Positions 1-9,168 of a DNA stretch of 64,000 nt are shown piece after piece. Each line of letters opens with the position of its first letter. Position 1 is the first letter of the stretch. Below the pieces are notes generated by a model. The model saw nothing but the letters and a program-made list of their open reading frames with translations. It searched no databases and had not been told where the DNA came from. Source of the stretch: Buttiauxella sp035271705 (GTDB lineage: Bacteria > Pseudomonadota > Gammaproteobacteria > Enterobacterales > Enterobacteriaceae); contig NZ_DATERI010000094.1 of NCBI RefSeq assembly GCF_035271705.1, positions 1 to 64,000 on the forward strand, given 5' to 3'. A program made the translations under genes and the position numbers.

Positions 1-7
1 TCCTTAA

Positions 8-1669
8 TTAACGGATGGACAGTAACGCATCAAACAGAGCTGATGCTGTCTGAAGAACCTGGGCATTCGCCAGGTAATACTGTTGGAAACGCTGTAAATT
101 ACCGTACTCTTCGTCAAGGTTGACGCCAGAGATTGACTGCTGTTGGTTACTCAGCTGTGTGACCACATTATTTTGCGTCGTCGTGGTGACTTTCAGGGTG
201 CTGGTTTTATTCCCCACGTCACTGACCAGGGTTGCATACGCGTCGTTAAACGATTTATTGCCGTTGACAACGTTACTGCTTTGCAAATCCAACAGTGCCT
301 GAGCATTACGGTTATCGCTAGCGCCACCGGAGGGATTGCCCGCTAATGCCAGTTGACTTTCATCGGCAATGAGGACTTTCATATTAACGACAACGTCTGA
401 AACCGGCTTAATGATGAAACTGTCATTCTTCGTCGCAGGCGTACCGCTAATGTCGATTTTTAAGCCGTCGAAACTCAGGCTTTTGTTACCATTTACATCG
501 ACGTCTACTGTTGGGGAGAATGCCTTATTGTCTGACAGTCGCGTGATTTGCCAGTTAGGATCATTAAATACCACTTTGTAGTCGCTGGACTGTACCGCTT
601 TGCTGTCAGTGACTTTTGCACTCAGCATTGTCGAATCTGAAGCATTTTTAGTATTGCTTAATACCGACGGCTCACCGTACGCAAAGAAATCTTCGCCCAC
701 ATCACCATTGGCATCAATACCTTTACCATGTTGCTGATTCATCGCATCGCCAAACGCCAGAGCCAATTGCCCCAGGCGATTACGCGCGCTGTCCAAATCC
801 TCAGAACGGAAATTCAACACACCGCCCAGCGTGCCGTTGTTCAGTTGGCTTTCAGGGATTTCTATGGTGCCTGAAGCGGGATCGACATACGCAACAGTGA
901 TACGTGATGGGTCAGCGCTGGATGAGACAGCCGCCAGTTTATTGGCTCTGTCGCCTTGCACCAGAGTTAAACCATTGGCGATAGACACGTTATAAGTGCC
1001 ACTGTCCTGAATGCTAACTTCAACACCGACAATCTGATTGAGCTCGCTCACCAACTGATCACGCTGATCAAGCAGATCGTTAGGTGCAGCACCCGCACCT
1101 ACGCCGGTCAGACGTGAAATCTGGTTATTCAGATTCGCAATCTGGCTTGTGTAGTTATTGATTTGTTCCACATTGCTCTGGATAGCGGTATTCACCTGCT
1201 TATCCTGATCGCGTAGATACTGATCCGTCACCTTAAACTGGTTGACCAAACCGCTGGCATTACCCAGTAATGCCTGACGTGCCGCTGGGTCTTCAGAGTT
1301 ACTGACCAGCGTTTGCAGACCGGTAAAGAAGCTTTGCATCGTGGTGGCGAGGGTATTTGTGCTTCCAGACAGCATGTTGTCTATCTTAGACATTTGCTGA
1401 TACTGGGTATTCAGACCACTGCTTTGCGTTTGTGCTGCGCGCAGTTGGTTAGTGATGAACGCATCATATTCACGTTGCACACCGCTGACTTGCACACCGT
1501 TCCCAATCCATCCCCCCGCAGCCAGCGTACTTTGTGACTGAGATAAAACGGTAGTCTGGCGGGTATAGCCTGTGACGTTGTAGTTAGAAATGTTGTTACT
1601 GACGGTATTCAGTGCCGCCTGGGCAGCACCCAGGCCACTCATGGCACTGTTAATCAGGCTACTGGACAT
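8..1669 (-). CDS. flgK: Flagellar hook-filament junction protein FlgK (HAP1)
   Basis: Encodes a 553-residue hook-associated protein 1, which forms the first junction zone between hook and filament after export through the flagellar type III apparatus. The N-terminus (SSLINSAMSGLGAAQAALN, then TVSNNISNYNVTGYTRQ) is the typical axial-protein D0 helix, and the C-terminus (LQRFQQYYLANAQVLQTASALFDALLSI) is the matching coiled helix. Length is close to the E. coli protein (about 547). It lies downstream of flgJ but is separated from it by an ERIC repeat and has its own FliA-type promoter. The stop codon is 7 bases from the window edge, so flgL, expected next, is outside. Confidence 0.97.
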   Translation of the reverse strand: MSSSLINSAMSGLGAAQAALNTVSNNISNYNVTGYTRQTTVLSQSQSTLAAGGWIGNGVQVSGVQREYDAFITNQLRAAQTQSSGLNTQYQQMSKIDNMLSGSTNTLATTMQSFFTGLQTLVSNSEDPAARQALLGNASGLVNQFKVTDQYLRDQDKQVNTAIQSNVEQINNYTSQIANLNNQISRLTGVGAGAAPNDLLDQRDQLVSELNQIVGVEVSIQDSGTYNVSIANGLTLVQGDRANKLAAVSSSADPSRITVAYVDPASGTIEIPESQLNNGTLGGVLNFRSEDLDSARNRLGQLALAFGDAMNQQHGKGIDANGDVGEDFFAYGEPSVLSNTKNASDSTMLSAKVTDSKAVQSSDYKVVFNDPNWQITRLSDNKAFSPTVDVDVNGNKSLSFDGLKIDISGTPATKNDSFIIKPVSDVVVNMKVLIADESQLALAGNPSGGASDNRNAQALLDLQSSNVVNGNKSFNDAYATLVSDVGNKTSTLKVTTTTQNNVVTQLSNQQQSISGVNLDEEYGNLQRFQQYYLANAQVLQTASALFDALLSIR

Positions 1670-1710
1670 GAAATTTCCTTAGCGCATTAATCACGGTTCC
1701 TGTCAGGAAG

Positions 1711-1736
1711 TATCGGCAGTTTCCGGCAGGACTTGA
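1711..1736 (-). promoter_or_regulatory. FliA (sigma28) promoter of flgK
   Basis: Read on the minus strand, TCAA (1736-1733), a 15-base spacer, and GCCGATA (1717-1711) match the flagellar class 3 consensus TAAA-N15-GCCGATAA. It lies 42 bases before the flgK start and on the gene side of the ERIC element, so flgK(L) can be transcribed separately from the flgB operon. Motif match only; no transcript data. Confidence 0.8.
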
Positions 1737-1744
1737 GGGACAAG

Positions 1745-1861
1745 CTCTAAATAATTCGAGTTGCAGCCAGGCGGTAAGGGAGCAAATCCCCAGGAGCTTA
1801 CATCAAGTAAGTGACTGGGGTTTGTGAGTGTAGCCAACACCTCGGTAACTCGAAGTATGAC
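1745..1861. repeat. ERIC repeat between flgJ and flgK
   Basis: An imperfect palindrome of about 117 bases begins ATAATTCGAGTTGCAG, holds the core CCCCAGGAGCTTACAT and AAGTAAGTGACTGGGG, and ends CTCGAAGTATGAC. These are the signature segments of Enterobacterial Repetitive Intergenic Consensus. It sits within the flg operon just downstream of flgJ and would be transcribed as an RNA hairpin in any flgJ-flgK read-through message. Confidence 0.92.
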
Positions 1862-1866
1862 GAGCT

Positions 1867-2808
1867 TCAGAACAAATTTGATAAGTCATTGCTATACGCT
1901 TTTGCCACTTTCTCACCCATCGCTTTCATCTGTTGAATCATGCCAGTCAGTTTGCGGGCATAGTTCGGGTCAGTGGCATAGCCTGCATTCTGTAGCGCTT
2001 GTGCGCCTTGCTCTGCGGTATTAGCGTTGGTCACTGCGGCGTAGCGTGGGTTTCGCGTCAGCAAAGCGACGTAATCAGAAAGTGCTTCAAGATAAGAGCT
2101 GTAAACGCGGAATTTCGCTTTAACCTTTTTCGCGTCACCGTTTTCATATTCAGTGGTGGTGATTTCAGTGACCGGCCCTTTCCAACTGCTGTTGGCTTTT
2201 ACACCAAACAGATTAAAGCTCGGCTCACCTTTTTCAGTCAGGATCTGCCGCTGCCCCCAGCCAGATTCAAGCGCCGCTTGCGCCAGAATCAAGTGATGAG
2301 GAATACCGCTTTGTTCACTGGCGAGTCTGGCCGGAAGCGAAAGCTGCGCCAGGAAGTCTTTGCTATCACCCGTGAGCGGCTCTTCGTTAGAAGGGGCTTT
2401 AGGGATAGCCTGGCGCACCATTTGCGTTAACGCCTGGTTCTGGAAACTGGTCACCGTTTGCAGATCAAACTTCATCGGCACCTTACCCGCATCTTCCAAT
2501 GGGTCGGCATTGCCGCCCATTTGCTCGACCATCATATCGGCCAGCCCAAGCCCCTTGGCACTGAGCTGTTGCGCAATTTGCTGGTCATAGATGCTGGTAT
2601 ACATACGGGTCTGTTCGCTGCTAAACATACCGTCTTTTGGCAGCGCTTCACGCATGCTTTTGAGCATCATTTGCACGAACATCCCTTCCACCTGGCGGGC
2701 AACCGACTTCATGTTGCCTTTAGGATCTTGCCCGGTTTTCGCTTTTAGCTCGTTAAGAGAATTAGCATCCCACGCAGCATTCGCCAGTGATTGGGTATCG
2801 TTAAGCAT
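1867..2808 (-). CDS. flgJ: Peptidoglycan hydrolase and rod-cap protein FlgJ
   Basis: A 313-residue bifunctional protein. The N-terminal half (VARQVEGMFVQMMLKSMREALP) is the rod-cap domain that assists rod assembly. The C-terminal half (from about residue 150) is a glucosaminidase-type peptidoglycan hydrolase with the QAALESGWGQRQI segment holding the catalytic Glu; it opens the wall for the rod. The start at 2808 (MLNDTQSLANAAWDA) was chosen because it gives exactly the E. coli length and its ATG overlaps the flgI stop by one base (TGATG). A longer reading frame to 2838 would run into flgI. An ERIC follows the stop codon. Confidence 0.96.
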   Translation of the reverse strand: MLNDTQSLANAAWDANSLNELKAKTGQDPKGNMKSVARQVEGMFVQMMLKSMREALPKDGMFSSEQTRMYTSIYDQQIAQQLSAKGLGLADMMVEQMGGNADPLEDAGKVPMKFDLQTVTSFQNQALTQMVRQAIPKAPSNEEPLTGDSKDFLAQLSLPARLASEQSGIPHHLILAQAALESGWGQRQILTEKGEPSFNLFGVKANSSWKGPVTEITTTEYENGDAKKVKAKFRVYSSYLEALSDYVALLTRNPRYAAVTNANTAEQGAQALQNAGYATDPNYARKLTGMIQQMKAMGEKVAKAYSNDLSNLF

Positions 2809-3902
2809 CAGATAATTTCCACTTTGGCACGCAAACAACCTGCCGTTTGCATAGATTGCAAAATCGACATCAATTCCATTGGTGTTGCACCCAACGTATT
2901 CAGCGCTCGCACCACTGTGTTGAGATTGGCGCTGGCGTTAACACGTTGCAACGCCCCGCCATTTTGACGCAGATCGATTTGCGTTTGCGGTGTCACCACG
3001 GTCTGACCGCCGCCAAATGGCGTATCCGGCTGGCTCACCTGCGCCTGACGATTTACCGTGACTGACAAGTTACCCTGCGCTACAGCACAAGTATTCAGCG
3101 TCACTTCCTGGTTCATCACCACCGAACCGGTACGTGAGTTGATTATCACCTTGGCATCCTGCGCTGGCATATTCACTTCGAGGTTCTGAATATCAGCCAG
3201 TAAACGGACTTGCGAGCTGTTTCCAGTCGGGACCCGAATTTGGATGGTTCGGGCATCAATAGCCGACGCGCTGCCATAACCACGCGAGCGGTTAATGGTG
3301 TCAGTAATTTGCTGAGCCAGCGTGAAATCATCATTGTTCAGTTGCAGACCGATGATATTGCCAGAGCCAAAAGTACCCGCTAATTCACGTTCAATCACCG
3401 CACCATTGGAGATTCGGCCACCATTAAGTTGGTTAACCTGAACGCTGCTCCCACCCGAAGAGGCTCCCGCACCACCCACCAGAATATTGCCTTGCGCCAG
3501 CGCGTAAACCTGGTTGTCGACCCCTTTCATTGGAGTCATCAGCAATGTGCCACCACGCAAGCTTTTGGCGTTACCCATGGACGAAACCACGACATCGATA
3601 TTCTGCCCTGAGCGTGCAAATGCGGGGTATTTCGCCGTTACCATTACCGCAGCCACGTTTTTAAGCTGCATGTTGGTGCCCGCAGGAACCGTAATCCCCA
3701 ACTGCGAAAGCATGTTGTTCATGGTTTGAGTGGTAAAAGGCGTTTGCGTAGTCTGGTCACCCGTACCATCAAGACCGACCACCAGGCCATATCCAATCAA
3801 GGAGTTTTCACGTACACCCTGAACCGTTGTCAGGTCGCGAATGCGGTCAGCTTGCGCAAGTGTTGCCACCAGCATCAGTAATCCGAATAAATATTTGGCC
3901 AT
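2808..3902 (-). CDS. flgI: Flagellar P-ring protein FlgI
   Basis: A 364-residue periplasmic subunit of the P ring, which surrounds the flagellar rod in the peptidoglycan layer. A Sec signal peptide is visible (AKYLFGLLMLVATLAQA, cleavage before DRIRDL). The body is highly conserved (GVRENSLIGYGLVVGLDGTGDQT). It is translationally coupled to flgJ by a one-base stop/start overlap and follows flgH with an 11-base gap, as in other enteric flg operons. Confidence 0.97.
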   Translation of the reverse strand: MAKYLFGLLMLVATLAQADRIRDLTTVQGVRENSLIGYGLVVGLDGTGDQTTQTPFTTQTMNNMLSQLGITVPAGTNMQLKNVAAVMVTAKYPAFARSGQNIDVVVSSMGNAKSLRGGTLLMTPMKGVDNQVYALAQGNILVGGAGASSGGSSVQVNQLNGGRISNGAVIERELAGTFGSGNIIGLQLNNDDFTLAQQITDTINRSRGYGSASAIDARTIQIRVPTGNSSQVRLLADIQNLEVNMPAQDAKVIINSRTGSVVMNQEVTLNTCAVAQGNLSVTVNRQAQVSQPDTPFGGGQTVVTPQTQIDLRQNGGALQRVNASANLNTVVRALNTLGATPMELMSILQSMQTAGCLRAKVEII

Positions 3903-3913
3903 GTTATCCTCGC

Positions 3914-4618
3914 TTACATCGGTGATAAATTAAGGAAGAAGCGTTGCATCCAGCCCATGTTCTGCGCTTCGTTGATATAGCCGTTGCCGACATATTCAAT
4001 GCGCGCATCCGCCACTTGTGTGGACGACACGGTGTTGGAGCCACTGATCGTGCGAGGATTCACCACACCGGAGAAACGAATAAATTCGGTGCCCTGATTA
4101 ATGGCTATCTGTTTTTCACCCACGACGTGCAAGTTGCCGTTTGCCAGCACCTGATCGACCGTCACGGTTAAGGTTCCGCTAAAGGTGTTACTGGCATTCG
4201 CCCCACCTTTACCGTTGAAACTGTTGCCGCCTTCAACATCGAGATTCGCACGGTTATTACCGAACAGTCCTTCGAGATAACGCGGTGTTACGTTAAATCC
4301 AAAGTTTGTTTCGCCATCACGGCTGGCATTAGCCGACGAACTCTTACTGGCACTGACATTTTCCTGGAGCACAATGGTCAAGGTGTCACCGACGTTCCGT
4401 GGGCGACGGTCTTCGAACAGTGGTTGATACCCATAGTTCACCGGTTGCGCCGTCTGGAAAATAGAACCATTAACTATCGGTGCAGGGCCAGGTACTGGCT
4501 GGGCTGTTGTCACCCCTTCCACCAGCGGTTTTGTTGGTATCAATGCGCAGCCACTTGTAGCGAGCACCAGAAACATCACGATAGAACGAAGAACCATTGG
4601 GTTTTGCATTGCTTTCAT
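3914..4618 (-). CDS. flgH: Flagellar L-ring lipoprotein FlgH
   Basis: A 234-residue outer-membrane lipoprotein forming the L ring. Residues 1-24 are a lipoprotein signal peptide ending in ATSGC, so Cys24 would be lipidated; Thr at -3 is a slightly atypical lipobox residue. The mature part has the family signature PLFEDRRPRNVGDTLTIVL, and the C-terminus ends in MGWMQRFFLNLSPM as in E. coli. A later start at the fourth residue (MQNPMV) is also possible. Confidence 0.96.
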   Translation of the reverse strand: MKAMQNPMVLRSIVMFLVLATSGCALIPTKPLVEGVTTAQPVPGPAPIVNGSIFQTAQPVNYGYQPLFEDRRPRNVGDTLTIVLQENVSASKSSSANASRDGETNFGFNVTPRYLEGLFGNNRANLDVEGGNSFNGKGGANASNTFSGTLTVTVDQVLANGNLHVVGEKQIAINQGTEFIRFSGVVNPRTISGSNTVSSTQVADARIEYVGNGYINEAQNMGWMQRFFLNLSPM

Positions 4619-4674
4619 CTTCAGGTCATTCAGATAACGACAGCCGGTGCGAAAAACTCACACCGGCAAACGCC

Positions 4675-5457
4675 TTACAGCTGCGTCAACTTTTGCAGCA
4701 TCTGGTCAGTAGTAGAAACGGCTTTACTGTTGATTTCGTATGCGCGCTGAACCTGGATCATATTCACCAGTTCTTCAGCCACGTTCACGTTAGAGGTTTC
4801 AACGTACCCCTGATACAGCAAGCCCGCGCCGTTAAGCCCTGGGGTGCTTTCGTTTGGCGTACCGGAAGACTGGGTTTCGGCATACAAGTTTTCACCCAAA
4901 CTTTCCAGACCGGTGTCATTCATAAAGGTGGTCAAATTAAGCTGACCCACCTGAACTGGCTGCGCCTGCCCCTGTTGAGTCACGCTCACGATGCCATCTC
5001 GTCCAACGGTAATGGTCAGGGAATTGGCAGGGATGGTAATCGCAGGTTGCACCTGGAAGCCGCCTGCGGTAACCAACTGGCCATTCTGATCCACCTGGAA
5101 TGAACCATCACGGGTATAGGCACTGGTGCCATCGGGCAGTTGCACCTGGAAGAAACCCTGGCCTTTAATCGCCACATCTTTGCTGTTGTTGGTTTGTGAC
5201 AAGTTACCCTGGCTGTGCAGGCGTTCGGTTGCCACCGGACGCACGCCAGTACCAATCTGCAAACCTGACGGCAGTGTGGTCTGTTCAGAAGATTGCGCAC
5301 CAGGCTGACGAATTGTCTGGTACAGCAAGTCTTCAAACACCGCGCGTTGACGCTTAAAACCATTGGTGGAGACGTTTGCCAGGTTGTTGGCAATCACATC
5401 CATGTTGGTTTGTTGGGCATCAAGACCGGTTTTAGCGATCCATAAAGAACTGATCAT
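4675..5457 (-). CDS. flgG: Flagellar distal rod protein FlgG
   Basis: A 260-residue distal rod subunit, same length as in E. coli. The N-terminus (MISSLWIAKTGLDAQQTNMDVIANNLANVSTNGFK) is the rod/hook axial-protein motif shared with FlgF, FlgE, FlgC and FlgB, and the C-terminal helix (VNMIQVQRAYEINSKAVSTTDQML) packs against it. Lies between flgF and flgH in the operon. Confidence 0.97.
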   Translation of the reverse strand: MISSLWIAKTGLDAQQTNMDVIANNLANVSTNGFKRQRAVFEDLLYQTIRQPGAQSSEQTTLPSGLQIGTGVRPVATERLHSQGNLSQTNNSKDVAIKGQGFFQVQLPDGTSAYTRDGSFQVDQNGQLVTAGGFQVQPAITIPANSLTITVGRDGIVSVTQQGQAQPVQVGQLNLTTFMNDTGLESLGENLYAETQSSGTPNESTPGLNGAGLLYQGYVETSNVNVAEELVNMIQVQRAYEINSKAVSTTDQMLQKLTQL

Positions 5458-5488
5458 GTTGAATTCCTGTTAGTGTCGCGGCTGATTA

Positions 5489-6244
5489 TCAAGTCATCGA
5501 CAGCAATTGATTGGCACGCTGTTCGTTTTCATCAACGCTTGAAATAATTTTCATCTGCATTTCAAAACGACGGGCGTTCGCGATCATGTCGGCCATAGCT
5601 TCCACGGGTTTAACGTTGCTGCCTTCCAGGACGCCAGACATCAATGAGATGTTGTCATCAGCCTGCAACGTTGCTCCACGCATCGCCTGAGCACTTTCAC
5701 TCGGACGGAAAAAGCCATCATCGCCGCGCACCACTTCCTGACCGGTGGCTTTCACCAGTTTCAAACGGCCAATCGGTGCCACGGTATTAGGCTGGTCACC
5801 CGCGTTAAGTGCAGAAATGGTGCCGTCTGCCGCGATAGTCAGCTGCGCACCCTGAGGTACAGCAATCGGGCCACCATCACCCATCACCGGTTGCCCGCCG
5901 ATGGTCAACTGCCCGGCAGGACTCACCTGCATATTGCCGTTGCGGGTATAAGCTTCAGTACCATCAGCACTTTGTACCGCCAGCCAGCCATCCTGTTGCA
6001 GTGCAACATCCAGCGGACGTTGGGTGTAATCAAGCTGCCCTTGCGACATATCCACGCCTGGCGTTGAAGCCGTTACCAGGGTACGAGTCGGCAGAGAAAG
6101 CCCCTCGATCGGCACCGATCGCAATGCCGTAAGCTGCGCACGGAAACCCGGTGTTGAAGCATTTGCCAGGTTGCTGGCCGTCACCGCTTGTTGATTCAGC
6201 GTCTGACTGGCCGCACCCATGGCGGTATAAATTGCGTGATCCAT
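5489..6244 (-). CDS. flgF: Flagellar proximal rod protein FlgF
   Basis: A 251-residue proximal rod subunit. The N-terminus (MDHAIYTAMGAASQTLNQQAVTASNLANASTPGF) and the C-terminal segment (MADMIANARRFEMQMKIISSV) are the FlgF variants of the flagellar axial-protein termini. Matches the E. coli length of 251. Spaced 31 bases from flgG and 19 bases from flgE. Confidence 0.97.
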   Translation of the reverse strand: MDHAIYTAMGAASQTLNQQAVTASNLANASTPGFRAQLTALRSVPIEGLSLPTRTLVTASTPGVDMSQGQLDYTQRPLDVALQQDGWLAVQSADGTEAYTRNGNMQVSPAGQLTIGGQPVMGDGGPIAVPQGAQLTIAADGTISALNAGDQPNTVAPIGRLKLVKATGQEVVRGDDGFFRPSESAQAMRGATLQADDNISLMSGVLEGSNVKPVEAMADMIANARRFEMQMKIISSVDENEQRANQLLSMT

Positions 6245-6263
6245 TAAGCTATTCCGTCAGTGC

Positions 6264-7472
6264 TTAGCGCAGGTTAACCAGGGTGTTGAGGATCTGGTCC
6301 TGGGTTTTGATGGTTTGCGCATTCGACTGGTAGTTACGCTGCGCAACAATCATGTTGACCAGTTCTTTACTCAAATCGACGTTCGAAGACTCCAGCGCAC
6401 CGTTGGTCAGGCTACCGAAATTACCTGTCCCTGCAGTACCCAACAGCGCAACGCCGGAGGCACTTGAAGCAGACCACACGTTATTACCCTCAGAAGCTAA
6501 ACCTTCCGGGTTGGCAAAGTTAGACAGAACAATCTGGCCTAACTGCTGGGTTTGCTCGTTGGAGTAGTTACCCACAAGCGTGCCGTCATCGTTGATCTGG
6601 TAGCTCACCAGATCACCTGGCTTATAGCCATTCTGATTAGCCGCAACGATGTTGTTTGAGCCGGTGTTCTGCTGCATCGAGTTCAAGAAGCTGAGGTCAA
6701 ATGTTGCTGGCGTTGCACCATTAATCGCCCCGGTAATCAATTTGTTGGTAGTGCCACCGGTCAAGATACCGCTGCTGTTGAACACCATGGGATTGCCTTT
6801 CAGCGCGGTACTACCCACCACGCTGCTGTCCTGGGTGTAAACATCCCAGGTATTGTTAGTCGTGGTTTTAACAAAGAAGACGTTCATATCATGGGCGTTA
6901 CCCTGGCTGTCAAAGACAGTGATAGAACCTTTTTTGTTATAGGTATCTGAATCAGCGGCGTTAAATGGTGTTTTTGCCGGTGTAGCATCAGTGGAGTTCA
7001 GGTTGATCTGCATTGATGCGGTAGTGGTGGTTTTCGCGGCCATCAGGGTATTTGGAACAGAAAGCCCAACCGGGTTTGCCCCTTCCTGAATCGTTGGCGG
7101 CGTGCCGGTTGCCGGGTAGCCCGTTAACTGCATACCCTGCATATTCACCAGGTTGCGGTTTTCATCTAATTTAAACTGACCATTACGGCTGTAATAAACA
7201 GAACCGTTGGTATCAACCATACGGAAGAAACCGTTCTGGCTAATCGCCACATCCAGACCGCGCCCGGTGTTGGTGGTTGTACCGTCGTTAAAGTCCTGAG
7301 TGATACCCGCAACTTTTACGCCCAGACCCACTTTAGAGCCCGCGAACATATCAGCGAAAGAAACACTGCCAGATTTAAAACCGTAGGTGGCGGAGTTGGC
7401 AATGTTGTTACCAATTACGTCGAGGTTGGTGGCCGCAGCATTCAGGCCGCTGACCGCTTGAGAAAACGCCAT
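6264..7472 (-). CDS. flgE: Flagellar hook protein FlgE
   Basis: A 402-residue hook subunit. The N-terminal helix (MAFSQAVSGLNAAATNLDVIGNNIANSATYGFKSG) and C-terminal helix (VDLSKELVNMIVAQRNYQSNAQTIKTQDQIL) form the hook core, with a Thr/Ser/Asn-rich surface region between them. Assembles under the FlgD cap, whose gene lies directly upstream. Confidence 0.97.
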   Translation of the reverse strand: MAFSQAVSGLNAAATNLDVIGNNIANSATYGFKSGSVSFADMFAGSKVGLGVKVAGITQDFNDGTTTNTGRGLDVAISQNGFFRMVDTNGSVYYSRNGQFKLDENRNLVNMQGMQLTGYPATGTPPTIQEGANPVGLSVPNTLMAAKTTTTASMQINLNSTDATPAKTPFNAADSDTYNKKGSITVFDSQGNAHDMNVFFVKTTTNNTWDVYTQDSSVVGSTALKGNPMVFNSSGILTGGTTNKLITGAINGATPATFDLSFLNSMQQNTGSNNIVAANQNGYKPGDLVSYQINDDGTLVGNYSNEQTQQLGQIVLSNFANPEGLASEGNNVWSASSASGVALLGTAGTGNFGSLTNGALESSNVDLSKELVNMIVAQRNYQSNAQTIKTQDQILNTLVNLR

Positions 7473-7499
7473 TTCTTACTCCTGCAAAGGGTTGAAGGC

Positions 7500-8177
7500 T
7501 TAAATAATCTGCCTGATATCGTCAAGTGTGGAGGTGCCGTAAGTACCGAGGTCGAGCAAGGTACTACCGTTACTGAGCGTCACACCGCTCACCAACGCAA
7601 AATTCAGCGGCTGAGCAACCAGTTGTGTACCGCCGCTACTGGCATTGATGGCGACGTTGTAAGCCCCATCCGGTGCGGTTGTGCCATCCGTCATGCTGCC
7701 ATCCCAGTTGAAGGTATGGACGCCTGCGCTGAGTGCACCAATATCGAGTGTGCGTACCACTTTGCCGCTACTGTCGGTAACGGTCGCAGTGACTTTATCG
7801 GCCGCTTGCTGCAACTCAACACCAAAAGGTGTAGTCGCTTCACTCCCTGCCAAAATTTTCGAACCAGGGATCATGACACCGTGACCAATCAAGGCGCTGG
7901 CCTGTACAGACTGGTTGTTGGTCAACTGGCCTGACACTGAACCGAGCGTAGTATTGAGCTTCTCAATGCCACTGACGGTGCTGATTTGCGCCAGCTGAGT
8001 GGTCAGTTCATTGTTTTGCAGAGGGTTAGTGGGATCCTGATTTTTAAGCTGCGCGACAAGCAGCGTCAAAAAACTACTTTGCAGGTCAGCCGAGTTGTTA
8101 CCTGTTACATTACTGCTACCCGATAATGCATTAACACCACTGGTCGTGGTGTCATTCATATTAACGGCGATTCCCAT
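7500..8177 (-). CDS. flgD: Flagellar hook-cap assembly protein FlgD
   Basis: A 225-residue scaffold protein that caps the growing hook and is absent from the finished structure. The segment ADLQSSFLTLLVAQLKNQDPTNPLQNNELTTQLAQ is the family-defining N-terminal block; the C-terminal part is a FlgD Ig-like/Tudor-like region. An AAGGAG ribosome site precedes the ATG. Sits between flgC and flgE. Confidence 0.97.
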   Translation of the reverse strand: MGIAVNMNDTTTSGVNALSGSSNVTGNNSADLQSSFLTLLVAQLKNQDPTNPLQNNELTTQLAQISTVSGIEKLNTTLGSVSGQLTNNQSVQASALIGHGVMIPGSKILAGSEATTPFGVELQQAADKVTATVTDSSGKVVRTLDIGALSAGVHTFNWDGSMTDGTTAPDGAYNVAINASSGGTQLVAQPLNFALVSGVTLSNGSTLLDLGTYGTSTLDDIRQII

Positions 8178-8188
8178 CAGTCACTCCT

Positions 8189-8593
8189 TTACTGACCCAG
8201 AGTCAGGGTTTTCAACATCATGCTTTTCACGGTGTTGAGTACTTCGACGTTGGCCTGATAGCTACGTGATGCCGACATGCTGTTGACCATCTCACCCACC
8301 ACATCGACATTCGGCATCCGTACATAACCTTTGGCGTCAGCCAGCGGGTTACCGGGCTGGAACACCAGTTTGTCCGGTGCCTGGCTTTCTTCGACACCCG
8401 TCACTTTGACGCCACCCGTTTCAGCACCTGGGGCTGCATCAACCTGGAAAATAACCTGCTTAGCGCGATAAGGTTGGCCGTCTGGGCCAGTTGCACTATC
8501 GGCGTTAGCCAGGTTACTCGCCGCCACGTTCATACGCTTGGACTGCGCAGTCATCGCGGAGCCGGCAATATCAAAAATATTCAGTAAAGCCAT
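8189..8593 (-). CDS. flgC: Flagellar proximal rod protein FlgC
   Basis: A 134-residue proximal rod subunit. Typical axial N-terminus (MALLNIFDIAGSAMTAQSKRMNVAASNLANAD) and C-terminal helix (VNSMSASRSYQANVEVLNTVKSMMLKTLTLG). Directly follows flgB with a 12-base gap. Confidence 0.97.
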   Translation of the reverse strand: MALLNIFDIAGSAMTAQSKRMNVAASNLANADSATGPDGQPYRAKQVIFQVDAAPGAETGGVKVTGVEESQAPDKLVFQPGNPLADAKGYVRMPNVDVVGEMVNSMSASRSYQANVEVLNTVKSMMLKTLTLGQ

Positions 8594-8605
8594 TTGTTAG
8601 CCACC

Positions 8606-9016
8606 CTATTGCTGCAGCACCGACATCATGCCTTTGATTTGGCCGCCCAAAACCGTAAGGTCGGACTGGTATTTCAGGCTGTTATCGGCAAATTGTGTAC
8701 GTTCACGGTCCATATCGACGGTATTACCATCCATCGAAGGCTGGTCAGGAACGCGGTAGAGAAGATCAAGCGAAGGTGCTGAGTGTGTTGCCGCAGGGAT
8801 ATGGCGCGCGGACGTGAGCGCAAGCGCAACACCGCTGCCTTCAGCACGACCCTTTTCCATCACTTTTTTCATTTCACTGGCAAAATCAATATCGCGAGCC
8901 TGGTAGCCCGGGGTATCCGCATTGGCGATATTTGCAGCCAGAATTTCCTGACGCTGGGCGCGCAAATTTATCGCTTCTTGCTGAAATCGCAGCGCGGCAT
9001 CCAGTTTGTCTAGCAT
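8606..9016 (-). CDS. flgB: Flagellar proximal rod protein FlgB
   Basis: A 136-residue proximal rod subunit and first gene of the flgB operon. The motif LAANIANADTPGYQARDIDF is the family signature. The gene is divergent from flgA, with which it shares a 152-base intergenic region. Confidence 0.97.
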   Translation of the reverse strand: MLDKLDAALRFQQEAINLRAQRQEILAANIANADTPGYQARDIDFASEMKKVMEKGRAEGSGVALALTSARHIPAATHSAPSLDLLYRVPDQPSMDGNTVDMDRERTQFADNSLKYQSDLTVLGGQIKGMMSVLQQ

Positions 9017-9168
9017 GTACCCTCCGCATAATTAGGATTTGTCCGACAGCTTAAAGCTCCTTACGTGTGCGTTATCGTTGGAATAGGCACAAAATGCGTC
9101 GCTATTTATCGCCTTGATCATTTCGGTGTGCAGTTAAAATTACTGCCACCTGAACAAGGAGAAGTTTC
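9017..9168. promoter_or_regulatory. flgA / flgB divergent promoter region
   Basis: The 152 bases between the two divergent flagellar operons. In enteric bacteria this is the site of FlhDC-activated class 2 promoters, and the same layout implies that role here. I could not align a confident FlhDC box by eye. An AAGGAG ribosome site for flgA is seen at the right end. Confidence 0.6.
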
